A DNA stretch of 27,551 nucleotides, taken from the NCBI GenBank assembly GCA_937908275.1, contig CALERA010000449.1, positions 1-27,551 of the forward strand. The letters are read 5' to 3'. The DNA comes from an uncultured Desulfarculaceae bacterium (GTDB taxonomy: Bacteria > Desulfobacterota > Desulfarculia > Desulfarculales > Desulfarculaceae). Positions 11,675 to 19,104 of this stretch are shown one piece after another. The position numbers were made by a program, and so were the translations under genes. Positions within the stretch are counted from its first letter, which is position 1; each line of letters starts with the position of its first letter. The notes beneath the pieces were generated by a model, which ran no database searches, had not been told where the DNA came from, and saw only the letters and a program-made list of their open reading frames with translations.

Positions 11675-12562
11675 ATGTTGAGGGGAGCCTTGGTGGCCAT
11701 CATCACTCCGTTCAAGGACGGCGGGGTGGACGAGCATGGCCTGCGGGAACTCATCGAGTTCCAGATCGCGAACGGAACTGACGGCATCGTGCCCTGCGGC
11801 ACCACCGGCGAGAGCGCCACGCTGAGCCATGACGAGCACAAGCGGGTGATCGAGATCACGGTGGAGCAGGTGAACAAACGGGTGCCGGTGGTGGCCGGCG
11901 CGGGCTCCAACAACACCAGGGAGGCCATCGAGCTGACCCAACACGCCAAGAAGGCGGGGGCCGACGCGGCGCTGCACATCACCCCCTATTACAACAAGCC
12001 CACCCAGGAGGGCCTGTTCCGCCATTTCCAGGCCATCAGCCAGGCCAGCGGCGGCTTCCCCCTGGTGCCCTACAACATCGCCAGCCGCACCGGCGTGAAC
12101 ATCCTGCCGGCCACCATGGCCCGCATCGCCGAGTTGCCCGGGGTGGTGGCGGTCAAGGAGGCCAGCGGCGACCTGACCCAGATGGCCGAGATCCAGGCCC
12201 TGTGCGGCCACAAGGTCGCGGTGCTCTCCGGCGACGACGGCCTGGTGCTGCCGGTGCTGGCCATCGGCGGCAAGGGCGTGATCAGCGTGGTCAACAACAT
12301 CGTGCCCAAGGACGTCTCCCGGATGGTGGCCGATTTCCAGGCCGGCAAGATCGCCGAGGCCCAGGCCGCGGCCATGAAGCTGGTGCCCCTGGTCAAGGCC
12401 ATGTTCGTGGAGACCAACCCCATCCCGGTCAAGGTCGCGGCCTACCTGATGGGGCTGATCGAGAGCGACGAACTGCGCCTGCCGCTCTGCCCCCTGGCCC
12501 CGGCCAGCCTGGCGGCGCTGAAGCAGGCCCTGGTCAACTACGGCTTGAAGATCAAGGAGTAA
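11675..12562 (+). CDS. dapA: 4-hydroxy-tetrahydrodipicolinate synthase
   Basis: The 295-residue aldolase condenses pyruvate with aspartate semialdehyde, the first committed step to diaminopimelate and lysine. GTTGESATLSHDEH near residue 42, TPYYNKPTQEG near residue 103 and the Schiff-base lysine in VAVKEASGD at about K161 are all present. The ATG at 11675 is chosen because AAAGGAG lies just upstream and MLRGALVAIITPFKDGGVD matches the family start; an in-frame start at 11645 would add ten residues lacking conservation. dapB starts four bases after the stop. Confidence 0.97.
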   Translation: MLRGALVAIITPFKDGGVDEHGLRELIEFQIANGTDGIVPCGTTGESATLSHDEHKRVIEITVEQVNKRVPVVAGAGSNNTREAIELTQHAKKAGADAALHITPYYNKPTQEGLFRHFQAISQASGGFPLVPYNIASRTGVNILPATMARIAELPGVVAVKEASGDLTQMAEIQALCGHKVAVLSGDDGLVLPVLAIGGKGVISVVNNIVPKDVSRMVADFQAGKIAEAQAAAMKLVPLVKAMFVETNPIPVKVAAYLMGLIESDELRLPLCPLAPASLAALKQALVNYGLKIKE

Positions 12563-12566
12563 ACCC

Positions 12567-13376
12567 ATGACCGGCATGGCGGTGGCGGGTGTGGCGGGAC
12601 GCATGGGCGGAGCCATCGTGCGCGCCATTGGCCGCCAGGCCGAGGCCGGGCTGGCGGGGGGCTTCGAGGCCCCCGGCCATCCCGCCATTGGCAAGCGCGT
12701 CGCCGATATCTGCGGCGAGCCCCAGGCCGGCGAGGTCCTGGTCGGCGCCGGGGCCGAGGCGGCCCTGGCCCCGGCCCAGGTCCTGATCGATTTCACCGCC
12801 CCGGCCGTCAGCCTGGCCCACCTGGAGCTCTGCGCCCAACTGGGCAAGGCGGCGGTGATCGGCACCACCGGCCTGGACGCCGGGCAGAAACAGGCCATCA
12901 AAGACCTGGCGGCCAAGGTGCCGGTGGTCTACTCGCCCAACATGAGCGTGGGCATGAACCTGATGTTCAAGCTGGCCGGCATGGTGGCCCGGGTCTTGGG
13001 TCCGGACTACGCCCTGGAGCTGGTGGAGGCCCACCACGACCAGAAAAAGGACGCCCCCAGCGGCAGCGCGGTGCGCCTGCTGGAGGAAATGGCCGCGGCC
13101 CGGGGCTGGAAGCTGGACGACGTGGCCAAGCATGGCCGGGTGGGCATGGTGGGCGCGCGACCCCAGGACGAGATCGGGGTCAGCGTGATCCGGGGCGGCG
13201 ACATCGTGGGCGACCACACCATCTATTTCATCACCCAGGGCGAGCGCCTGGAGCTGACCCACCGCGCTCATTCCCGCGACACCTTCGCCCAGGGGGCGGT
13301 GCGCGCGGCCCTGTGGGTGGCGGGCAAAAAGCCCGGCCTCTATGACATGCAGGACGTCCTGGGCTTGAAGGATTAA
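12567..13376 (+). CDS. dapB: 4-hydroxy-tetrahydrodipicolinate reductase
   Basis: The 269-residue NAD(P)H-dependent enzyme reduces the DapA product to tetrahydrodipicolinate. The N-terminal dinucleotide loop VAGVAGRMG is at residues 6-14. The substrate-binding and catalytic region ELVEAHHDQKKDAPSGSA, with its paired histidines and the lysine before DAPSG, is intact. YSPNMSVGMNLMF is also typical. The gene is packed between dapA and the FAH-family gene with four-base gaps, so one transcript is likely. Confidence 0.96.
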   Translation: MTGMAVAGVAGRMGGAIVRAIGRQAEAGLAGGFEAPGHPAIGKRVADICGEPQAGEVLVGAGAEAALAPAQVLIDFTAPAVSLAHLELCAQLGKAAVIGTTGLDAGQKQAIKDLAAKVPVVYSPNMSVGMNLMFKLAGMVARVLGPDYALELVEAHHDQKKDAPSGSAVRLLEEMAAARGWKLDDVAKHGRVGMVGARPQDEIGVSVIRGGDIVGDHTIYFITQGERLELTHRAHSRDTFAQGAVRAALWVAGKKPGLYDMQDVLGLKD

Positions 13377-13380
13377 CGCC

Positions 13381-14202
13381 ATGCACTGCCAGCGCGACGA
13401 CTTCTACGCGGCCAAGGGCATCGTGCGCTTCGCCTCCGGCGGGCGGGTGCGCTACGGCCTCTGGGACAAGGGCCAGATCCGGCTCTACGACGGCTCGCCC
13501 TTTGCCGGCGGCAAGGCCAGCCGGGCCACGGTGAAGCTGGGCGAGGTGCGCATCCTGGCTCCCTGCCGGCCCTCCAAGATCGTGGCCATCGGCCTGAACT
13601 ACAAGGCCCACGCGGCGGAGGTGAAAAAGCCCCTGCCCAGCGCCCCCATGATCTTCCTCAAACCCAGCACCGCGGTCATCGGCGCGGGCGAGGCCATCGG
13701 GCGCCCCCTGCACATGAGCCAGCGGGTGGATTTCGAGGCCGAGCTGGGGGTGGTGATCGGCCGCGCCTGCCGCATGGTGGACGAGAGGCAGGCCCTGGAC
13801 TACGTCCTGGGCTACACCTGCCTCAACGACGTGACCGCCCGCGACCTCCAGGCCAAGGACGTGCAGTACGGCCGGGCCAAGGGTTTCGACACCTTCTGTC
13901 CCCTGGGGCCGATCATCGCCACCGGCCTGGACCCGGACGCCCTGGCGGTGCGCTGCCTGGTCAACGGCCAGGTGAAGCAGGACAGCAACACCAACGACCT
14001 GATCTTCCCGGTGGCCAAGTTGGTCTCCTTTGTCAGCCAGGTCATGACCCTCAAGCCGGGCGATGTCATCGCCACCGGCACCCCGGCCGGCATCGCCCCC
14101 CTGGCCGACGGCGACGTGGTCACCATCGAGTTGGAGGGCATCGGCCGGCTCAACAACCCGGTGACCTCCCGGGGCCAGGCGGCCCAGCCGATCCAGGCCT
14201 AG
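13381..14202 (+). CDS. Fumarylacetoacetate hydrolase family protein
   Basis: This 273-residue protein belongs to the FAH superfamily, metal-dependent enzymes that cleave or decarboxylate beta-diketo and oxo acids (fumarylpyruvate, acylpyruvate or oxaloacetate type). The metal site is visible: the two glutamates in DFEAELGVVIG and the aspartate in YTCLNDVTARDLQ. GLNYKAHAAE, RAKGFDTFCPLGP and TGTPAGIAP are the other conserved segments. The true substrate cannot be read from sequence. Its place between dapB and dapL suggests a housekeeping or metabolite-repair job linked to this pathway (inference). The ATG at 13381 has AAGGA nearby; many relatives start near IVRFASG, so the first 13 residues are an extension. 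Confidence 0.9.
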   Translation: MHCQRDDFYAAKGIVRFASGGRVRYGLWDKGQIRLYDGSPFAGGKASRATVKLGEVRILAPCRPSKIVAIGLNYKAHAAEVKKPLPSAPMIFLKPSTAVIGAGEAIGRPLHMSQRVDFEAELGVVIGRACRMVDERQALDYVLGYTCLNDVTARDLQAKDVQYGRAKGFDTFCPLGPIIATGLDPDALAVRCLVNGQVKQDSNTNDLIFPVAKLVSFVSQVMTLKPGDVIATGTPAGIAPLADGDVVTIELEGIGRLNNPVTSRGQAAQPIQA

Positions 14203-14265
14203 CCAGGGCCTGGCGGGCGACAACCAGCAACACTCACTTTTGGATGTAACGAGAAGGATCGCTAT

Positions 14266-15432
14266 ATGGCCTTTGCGAGAGCCCAGCGCCTGGGACTGAT
14301 TCCCCCCTACCTGTTCAAGGAGATCGACCGCCTGCGCGACGAGGTCAAGGCCCGCGGCGTGGACATCATCGACCTGGGCGTCGGGGACCCCGACCAGCCG
14401 ACCCCGGACTTCATCGTGGAGAGCCTTTGCCAGGCGGCCCATGATCCGGCCACCCACCGCTATCCGGCCTATTCGGGCATGGACAAGTTCCGGGCCGTGG
14501 CCGCCGCCTGGTACGAGAACCGCTTCGGGGTCAAGGTGGACGGCAGGAGCGAGGTCATCACCCTGATCGGCTCCAAGGAGGGCCTGGCCCACTTCCCCCT
14601 GGCCTACGTCAATCCCGGGGACGTGGTGCTCTGCCCCACCCCGGCCTATCCGGTCTACTTCAGCTCCACGGTCTTCGCCGGCGGTGAGCCGGTGATGATC
14701 CCCCTGACCAAGGACAACGGCTTCCTGCCCGACCTGAAGGCCATCCCCCAGGACGCGCTGAAGAAGGCCAAGGTCCTGGTGATCAACTATCCCAACAACC
14801 CCACCGCGGCCACGGCCAGCCTGGAGTTCTACGCCGAGGTGGTGGAGTTCGCCCAGCGCCACAACCTGATCGTGGTCAGCGACGCGGCCTACACCGAGGT
14901 CAGCTACGACGGCTATCTGGCCCCCAGCTTCCTGGAGGTCCCGGGGGCCAAGGAAGTCGGCATCGAGTTCCACAGCCTTTCCAAGACCTTCAACATGACC
15001 GGCTGGCGGCTGGGCTTCGCGGTGGGCAACGCCGAACTGGTGGGCGGCCTGGGTTCGGTCAAGAGCCAGATCGACTCCGGCGCCTTCGACGCCGTGCAGT
15101 TTGCCGGCATCACCGCCCTGACCGACGGGCAGGGCTACGTGGACGAGGCCAAGGTGATGTACCAGGGCCGGCGCGACACCCTGGTGGGCGGCCTGCGCGC
15201 CCTGGGGCTGGACGTGACCCCGCCCAAGGCCAGCTTCTACGTCTGGTGCCCCACGCCGGGCGGCATGCCCAGCGCCGAGTTCACCAAGCGCCTGCTCAAC
15301 GAGGCCGGCATCGTCTCCACCCCGGGCGTGGGCTTTGGCGCGCCGGGCGAGGGCTTCGTGCGCTTCGCCCTGACCGTGGACCAGGCCCGCATCGCCGAGG
15401 CGGTGGACCGGCTGGGCAAAATGGGGCTCTAG
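14266..15432 (+). CDS. dapL: LL-diaminopimelate aminotransferase
   Basis: The 388-residue fold-I PLP enzyme converts tetrahydrodipicolinate directly to LL-diaminopimelate, replacing the DapD/DapC/DapE steps. The start FARAQRLGLIPPYLFKEIDR and the DLGVGDPDQPTP motif are typical of the DapL group, the NYPNNPTAA turn is present, and the PLP lysine lies in HSLSKTFNMTGWRLGF near residue 239. General class-I aminotransferases share much of this, but the presence of dapA, dapB, dapF and lysA next door and the absence of dapD/dapE support DapL. A GAGAAGGA ribosome-binding site precedes the ATG after a 63-base gap. Confidence 0.92.
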   Translation: MAFARAQRLGLIPPYLFKEIDRLRDEVKARGVDIIDLGVGDPDQPTPDFIVESLCQAAHDPATHRYPAYSGMDKFRAVAAAWYENRFGVKVDGRSEVITLIGSKEGLAHFPLAYVNPGDVVLCPTPAYPVYFSSTVFAGGEPVMIPLTKDNGFLPDLKAIPQDALKKAKVLVINYPNNPTAATASLEFYAEVVEFAQRHNLIVVSDAAYTEVSYDGYLAPSFLEVPGAKEVGIEFHSLSKTFNMTGWRLGFAVGNAELVGGLGSVKSQIDSGAFDAVQFAGITALTDGQGYVDEAKVMYQGRRDTLVGGLRALGLDVTPPKASFYVWCPTPGGMPSAEFTKRLLNEAGIVSTPGVGFGAPGEGFVRFALTVDQARIAEAVDRLGKMGL

Positions 15433-15433
15433 G

Positions 15434-15949
15434 ATGACGGCCGGGCCGGTGGAGGTCTTCATCGGCCTGGGCGCCAACCTGGGCGACGCCCGGGCCCAGC
15501 TCGGGGCCGGACGGCGGGGGCTGGAGGGCCTGGCGGGCTACCGGCCCCTGGCCGTTTCCTCGCTCTATCGCACCGCGCCGGTGGGGGTCACCGACCAGCC
15601 CGCCTTCCTGAACGCGGTGGCCCGTGGTATGTTTGAGGGCGAGCCCCTGGCGCTCCTGGACGCCCTGCTGGCCATCGAGGTTGGGCAGGGGCGCGAGCGC
15701 CGCCAGCGCTGGGGGCCGCGCACCCTGGACCTGGACCTGCTGCTCTTTGGCGACCAGGTCATCACCCACGAGCGGCTGACCACGCCCCATCCGGAGATGC
15801 ACCGCCGGGCCTTCGTGCTGGTGCCCCTGATGGAGCTGGCCCCGGAGCTGGTCCTGCCGGTCTGGGGGCGCACCGCGGCCCAGCTCCTGGAGGGCCTGAG
15901 CCCCCAGGAGCGTCAGGCGCAAGAGGTGGAGAGATTGGCATGGGATTAG
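15434..15949 (+). CDS. folK: Folate pathway pyrophosphokinase (HPPK)
   Basis: The 171-residue enzyme transfers pyrophosphate from ATP to 6-hydroxymethyl-dihydropterin in folate synthesis. The start FIGLGANLGD, the central RRQRWGPRTLDLDLLLFGD with its metal-binding aspartates, and PHPEMHRRAFVLVPL are diagnostic. The ATG lies one base after the dapL stop, and the last 10 bases overlap the next gene, so it is part of the same tightly packed run although its pathway is different. Confidence 0.95.
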   Translation: MTAGPVEVFIGLGANLGDARAQLGAGRRGLEGLAGYRPLAVSSLYRTAPVGVTDQPAFLNAVARGMFEGEPLALLDALLAIEVGQGRERRQRWGPRTLDLDLLLFGDQVITHERLTTPHPEMHRRAFVLVPLMELAPELVLPVWGRTAAQLLEGLSPQERQAQEVERLAWD

Positions 15950-16230
15950 GCGGGTTGCTGCGTTGGCTGGTCATCGGGGTGGTGGTCTGGCTGCTCTACC
16001 GCGTGGTCAAGCGCCTGCTCATCGGCCTGAATGGCGGCAACGCCCGGCCCAACCTGCGCCCCCGGGGGGGCGATGAAGTTTTGGACGTGATGGTCCAGGA
16101 CCCCCAGTGCGGAACGTACCTGCCCCAGCACGAGGCCCTGCGGGCCAAGATCGAGGGGCGAGAGGTGTTTTTTTGCAGCGAGGCCTGCCGCGACGCCTAT
16201 CTGCGCGGCGACAAGGCCCCCAAAGCCTGA
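15940..16230 (+). CDS. Small membrane protein with YHS-like cysteine motif
   Basis: This 96-residue protein has one strongly hydrophobic N-terminal segment (about residues 5-29) followed by a basic stretch and a soluble tail. The tail reads DPQCGTYLPQHEAL and then VFFCSEACRDAYL, with C57, C79 and C83, the pattern of PP0621/YHS-like metal-binding domains. It is likely anchored in the inner membrane with a small metal-binding domain. Its role is unknown. It overlaps folK by 10 bases, so it is probably translated from the same message. Confidence 0.8.
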   Translation: MGLGGLLRWLVIGVVVWLLYRVVKRLLIGLNGGNARPNLRPRGGDEVLDVMVQDPQCGTYLPQHEALRAKIEGREVFFCSEACRDAYLRGDKAPKA

Positions 16231-16269
16231 GCGACCGGGTGGCCGTTCCGGGCCTGAAAGGTGCTTGAT

Positions 16270-16914
16270 ATGAAAATCTTCATCGATACCGCCGACATCG
16301 CCGAGATCAAAGAGGCCCTGAGCCTGGGGGTGCTGGACGGCGTGACCACCAACCCCAGCCTGGTGGCCAAGACCGGCAAGCCCTTCGAGACCTGCATCAA
16401 GGAAATCCTGGAGGCCGTGCCCGGCCCGGTGAGCGTGGAGGTGGTGGCCACCGAGCACCAGGCCATGGTGGCCGAGGCCCGCACCTACGCCGCCTGGGCC
16501 GAGAACGTGGTGGTGAAGATCCCGATCATCCGCGAGGGCCTCAAGGCCATCAAGACCCTGTCCTCCGAGGGCATCCGGGTCAACACCACCCTGTGCTTCT
16601 CGCCCATGCAGGCCCTGCTGGCGGCCAAGGCCGGCGCGGCCTACATCAGTCCCTTCGTGGGCCGTCTGGACGACATCAGCCAGGACGGCATGGAGCTGAT
16701 CCAGCAGATCGTGGAGATCTACGCCAACTACGCCTTCGAGACCGAGGTCCTGGTGGCCTCGGTGCGCAACCCCATGCACGTGGTGCAGGCGGCCTTGATG
16801 GGCGCGGACGTGGCCACCATCCCCTTGAAGGTCATCGACCAGCTCCTGAAGCACCCCCTGACCGATTCCGGCCTGAAGCAGTTCCTGGCCGATTGGGAGA
16901 AGCGGGCCAAGTAA
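16270..16914 (+). CDS. Transaldolase, fructose-6-phosphate aldolase type
   Basis: The 214-residue protein belongs to the short transaldolase/FSA subfamily. It starts MKIFIDTADIAEIKEAL, has GVTTNPSLVAKTGK at residues 24-37, and carries the Schiff-base lysine K83 in VVVKIPI. ATLCF-like NTTLCFSPMQALLAAKAGA and the YISPFVGRLDD segment are also conserved. It would act in the non-oxidative pentose phosphate pathway; whether it is a true transaldolase (tal) or a fructose-6-phosphate aldolase cannot be told from sequence. The ATG at 16270 is preferred over a GTG nine bases upstream because it matches the family start. Confidence 0.93.
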   Translation: MKIFIDTADIAEIKEALSLGVLDGVTTNPSLVAKTGKPFETCIKEILEAVPGPVSVEVVATEHQAMVAEARTYAAWAENVVVKIPIIREGLKAIKTLSSEGIRVNTTLCFSPMQALLAAKAGAAYISPFVGRLDDISQDGMELIQQIVEIYANYAFETEVLVASVRNPMHVVQAALMGADVATIPLKVIDQLLKHPLTDSGLKQFLADWEKRAK

Positions 16915-16947
16915 CCGGCCAAGCAGACCCTTTTGCAAACACCAGGT

Positions 16948-16970
16948 CGGGGCGGAGAACCTCCGCCCCG
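16948..16970 (+). terminator. GC-rich hairpin between transaldolase and pgsA
   Basis: Perfect 10-base arms CGGGGCGGAG and CTCCGCCCCG with a 3-base loop, 33 bases after the transaldolase stop and 29 before the pgsA start. No T-run follows, so termination is uncertain. Confidence 0.5.
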
Positions 16971-16999
16971 GCCATGCTCGTGATCAACACGGGGTTAGC

Positions 17000-17572
17000 G
17001 TGGAAGCCGCAGGGCGCGAAAATCCCATCAACCTGCCCAACCTGCTCAGTCTGGTCCGGGTGGGTTCCATCCCGATCCTGGTGGGCCTGGCCTATCTGCC
17101 GGGTCCAACCTGGTCGGCCCTGGCTGCCGGAATCTTCTTCGTGGCCGGCCTCACCGACCTGTTGGACGGTTGGCTGGCCCGGCGGATGAAGAAGATCACG
17201 GTGCTGGGGCAATACCTGGACCCGGTGGCGGACAAGCTCCTGGTGGCCTCCCTGCTGGTGGTGCTGACCGAGCTGGGTCGGGCCCCGGCCTGGATGACCA
17301 TCATCATCGTCTGCCGCGAGATCGGGGTCACCGGCCTGCGGGCCCTGGCCGCCAGCCAGCGGCTCACGGTGCCCAGCGACCGTTGGGGCAAGTCCAAGAC
17401 CGCCTTGCAGATGCTGGGCATCTTCCTGCTGCTCTTGCACCAGCCGCTGGGCGGCCTGGACGCCGACCGCTGGGGCTGGTGGGCGTTGTGCCTGGCGGTG
17501 GTGATCACCGCCTGGTCTGGTCTGGCCTACGTGGTGCGGTTTCGACGCCTGTTGCTCGCAAAACAGGCCTGA
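17000..17572 (+). CDS. pgsA: CDP-diacylglycerol-glycerol-3-phosphate 3-phosphatidyltransferase
   Basis: The 190-residue inner-membrane enzyme makes phosphatidylglycerol phosphate, precursor of phosphatidylglycerol and cardiolipin. The CDP-alcohol phosphotransferase motif DG-x2-AR-x8-G-x3-D-x3-D is complete: D56, G57, A60, R61, G70, D74 and D78. It opens with NLPNLLSLVRVGSIPILV, the usual PgsA start, and has several hydrophobic spans. GTG at 17000 is taken as the start; no better codon precedes the conserved N-terminus and the ribosome-binding site is weak. Its stop codon lies inside a perfect palindrome (17565-17580) that touches the tRNA promoter. Confidence 0.92.
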   Translation: MEAAGRENPINLPNLLSLVRVGSIPILVGLAYLPGPTWSALAAGIFFVAGLTDLLDGWLARRMKKITVLGQYLDPVADKLLVASLLVVLTELGRAPAWMTIIIVCREIGVTGLRALAASQRLTVPSDRWGKSKTALQMLGIFLLLLHQPLGGLDADRWGWWALCLAVVITAWSGLAYVVRFRRLLLAKQA

Positions 17573-17580
17573 TCAGGCCT
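17565..17580 (+). repeat. Perfect 16-base palindrome at pgsA stop
   Basis: AGGCCTGATCAGGCCT equals its own reverse complement. It covers the pgsA TGA stop and ends on the first T of the tRNA promoter -35 box. It could be a protein-binding site or chance in GC-rich DNA. Confidence 0.6.
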
Positions 17581-17607
17581 TGACAACCGCCGGGATGCTG
17601 TTAATAT
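17580..17607 (+). promoter_or_regulatory. Promoter of tRNA-Gly
   Basis: TTGACA at 17580-17585 and TAATAT at 17602-17607, spaced 16 bases, place the start of transcription a few bases before the mature tRNA at 17621. The -35 box is a perfect sigma-70 match. Confidence 0.75.
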
Positions 17608-17620
17608 ACGCATTCGTCAC

Positions 17621-17695
<75 letters not shown>

Positions 17696-17705
17696 GAGAA
17701 ATCAA

Positions 17706-17742
17706 GGGGTTAGCCAGTAACGGCTAGCCCCTCATTTTTTTT
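17706..17742 (+). terminator. Rho-independent terminator after tRNA-Gly
   Basis: Stem GGGGTTAGCC / GGCTAGCCCC (one G-U pair) with loop AGTAAC, followed by TCA and eight T bases. It ends the tRNA transcript. The integrase gene stops only 19 bases further on, on the opposite strand. Confidence 0.9.
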
Positions 17743-17761
17743 GTGTGGGAACATATGGGAA

Positions 17762-18802
17762 CTACACGCCCACCAGGTCGCGGATATACCGCTCCGTGGT
17801 GCGCAGGCTGCTGTGCCCCAGGCGGGCCTGGATCTGCACCAGGGGTGCGCCGGCATGAGCCAGGGTGGTGGCGTAGTAGTGCCGGAAGCAGCCCACGCTG
17901 AACCACTCCAGGCCCAGACGCCCGAGGATGGCGCGCAGGTGCTTCTCGGCCCAGACGGGGAAGTGGGGCGCGTTGCCCTGGGCCTGGCGGAAGAGGTAGG
18001 TGCGGCTGGCGTTGCGCCGCCGCCGGGAGCGCAGGGCCTGGGCCAGTTCGTGGCTGATCTGCAGCCGGCGCGGCACCCGGTCGCCGTGGGCGGTTTTCTC
18101 GGTGTAGAGCACCAGGCTGGGCGGGTCGTCGTCGAGGCGGCAATCGAACCAGGTCAGGGCCAAGGCCTCCCCCGGCCGGGCCCCGGTCTCCAGGAGCACG
18201 TCCAGATAGAGGCGGAACTCGCCCTCGGCCGCCAGGCGGATGGCCGCCACCTGCGCCTGGGTGGGGACATGCTTGGCCCGCCGCCGCACCGCGAAGCGAT
18301 CCACCAGGGCGAAGGGGTTGTGGGGATAGATCCGCTCGGCCCGCCGGCGGCCCCAGGGCGCGTTGAACGCAGTCTGGGCATGGCGCAGGAAGTCGTTGGC
18401 ATAGTGGCGGCCGTGGCCCCTGGCCTCCTGGTCCTGGGCGATGGCTTCGGCCCATTGCTCGGCTTGTCGCGGGGTGAGATCCACGGCGGGGAGGTCGGCC
18501 AGGTCGGGCCGGAGGCTACAGGCGTTCAGGAGCAGGCGCTCCATATTGTAGGCCACCCGGGGGCTGCGGTGCTGGCGGAGCCACCGGCACCACCGATAGA
18601 ACAGTTCCTCCACCGTTTCGCTTGCGCTCAGCCCAACGGGCGGCAATGTCAGGATTTGGCCGGTCCGCAGATATTCGCTTACCGCTTCGGCCTGGGCGAG
18701 TTCGGCCTCCCGCTTCGTGGTGTAGATTGCCCGACTCTGCAGCCTGACGCCGGCCACGGTCTTGTCGAAGCGCCACAGGCTGGATTTGCGTTCGACACTC
18801 AT
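17762..18802 (-). CDS. Tyrosine recombinase (phage-type integrase)
   Basis: This 346-residue site-specific recombinase would insert and excise the island. Catalytic residues (numbered from the ATG at 18802) are R209 in LETGARPGEAL, K236 in a TEKTAHGDRVPRRLQI hairpin, R307-H308 in CFRHYYATTL, H330 in RLGHSSLRTT and nucleophile Y339 in ERYIRDL. The usual first histidine of HxxR is a glycine here, a known but less common variant. The N-terminal half holds an arm- or core-binding domain. The ATG at 18802 has GGATGG upstream; a TTG at 18841 is possible. The gene ends 67 bases from tRNA-Gly(GCC), typical for an integrase next to its attachment site. Confidence 0.93.
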   Translation of the reverse strand: MSVERKSSLWRFDKTVAGVRLQSRAIYTTKREAELAQAEAVSEYLRTGQILTLPPVGLSASETVEELFYRWCRWLRQHRSPRVAYNMERLLLNACSLRPDLADLPAVDLTPRQAEQWAEAIAQDQEARGHGRHYANDFLRHAQTAFNAPWGRRRAERIYPHNPFALVDRFAVRRRAKHVPTQAQVAAIRLAAEGEFRLYLDVLLETGARPGEALALTWFDCRLDDDPPSLVLYTEKTAHGDRVPRRLQISHELAQALRSRRRRNASRTYLFRQAQGNAPHFPVWAEKHLRAILGRLGLEWFSVGCFRHYYATTLAHAGAPLVQIQARLGHSSLRTTERYIRDLVGV

Positions 18803-18983
18803 AATCCATCCAATTCGGTGGGAACCTGTAGGAGCGACCAATCCTCACGCCGCCCAAGCTGGCGGCCTGCTTACAGATGAGGTTCCGGGTCACTCCCAGC
18901 AAATCGGCGAGTTGAGCGGCGGTCAGCCACTTGGCATGATCAGGTAGCGGAGTGTCGGGGTGCGTTGAATGCATTTCGCCCAA
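18516..18983 (-). CDS. Excisionase-like HTH protein overlapping integrase
   Basis: The first 70 residues (KWLTAAQLADLLGVTRNLICKQAASLGG, then VRIGRSYRFPPNWMD) form a MerR/HTH_17-type DNA-binding domain as in excisionases, which set the direction of phage integrases. The frame then stays open for 85 more residues with no recognisable domain, overlapping the 5' end of the integrase gene by 287 bases in another frame. The tail is probably chance translation in GC-rich DNA. The integrase start reads ATGA, so a one-base indel in the HTH gene would restore a classic ATGA overlap. A TTG at 18983 has GGAG ten bases upstream; an ATG at 18974 lacks a clear site. Confidence 0.65.
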   Translation of the reverse strand: MGEMHSTHPDTPLPDHAKWLTAAQLADLLGVTRNLICKQAASLGGVRIGRSYRFPPNWMDYECRTQIQPVALRQDRGRRQAAESGNLHHEAGGRTRPGRSGKRISADRPNPDIAARWAERKRNGGGTVLSVVPVAPPAPQPPGGLQYGAPAPERL

Positions 18984-18998
18984 CCCGGATTATCTCCA

Positions 18999-19029
18999 GG
19001 CTGGGCGAGAGGCGGATGGTCAGATGGGG
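18999..19029. repeat. 31-bp direct repeat, copy 1
   Basis: It matches 25245-25275 with one mismatch (T here, C there, at the 19th base), in the same orientation. It starts GGCTGGGCGAGAGGCGGA and ends GGTCAGATGGGG. This copy lies in the predicted leader of the leftward HTH/integrase transcript, just upstream of the HTH start. Confidence 0.85.
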
Positions 19030-19036
19030 TGATTAA

Positions 19037-19065
19037 AACCTAACCGGTGCTGGCCGACTTGTCAA
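19037..19065 (-). promoter_or_regulatory. Candidate promoter of xis/int module
   Basis: On the - strand, TTGACA (19065-19060) and TAGGTT (19042-19037) are spaced 17 bases. Transcription would begin near 19030, at the edge of the direct repeat, and run into the HTH gene. Confidence 0.5.
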
Positions 19066-19104
19066 CGGTAAGGCAGCCAGGCTTTTCCTACATGGCCCGC
19101 CGAA

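Noticed and set aside
10352..12916. Long - strand open frame (854 codons) opposite lysA, dapF and dapA
   Set aside because: Same mirror effect; three well-defined enzymes occupy the + strand.
13231..15477. Very long - strand open frame (748 codons) opposite dapB, FAH and dapL
   Set aside because: It is a shadow of GC-rich coding on the + strand: rich in His, Gln, Gly and Leu, no domain, and the + strand genes have full catalytic motifs.
17741..18880. + strand open frame opposite the integrase
   Set aside because: Antisense shadow; the - strand carries all integrase catalytic residues except the first box II His.
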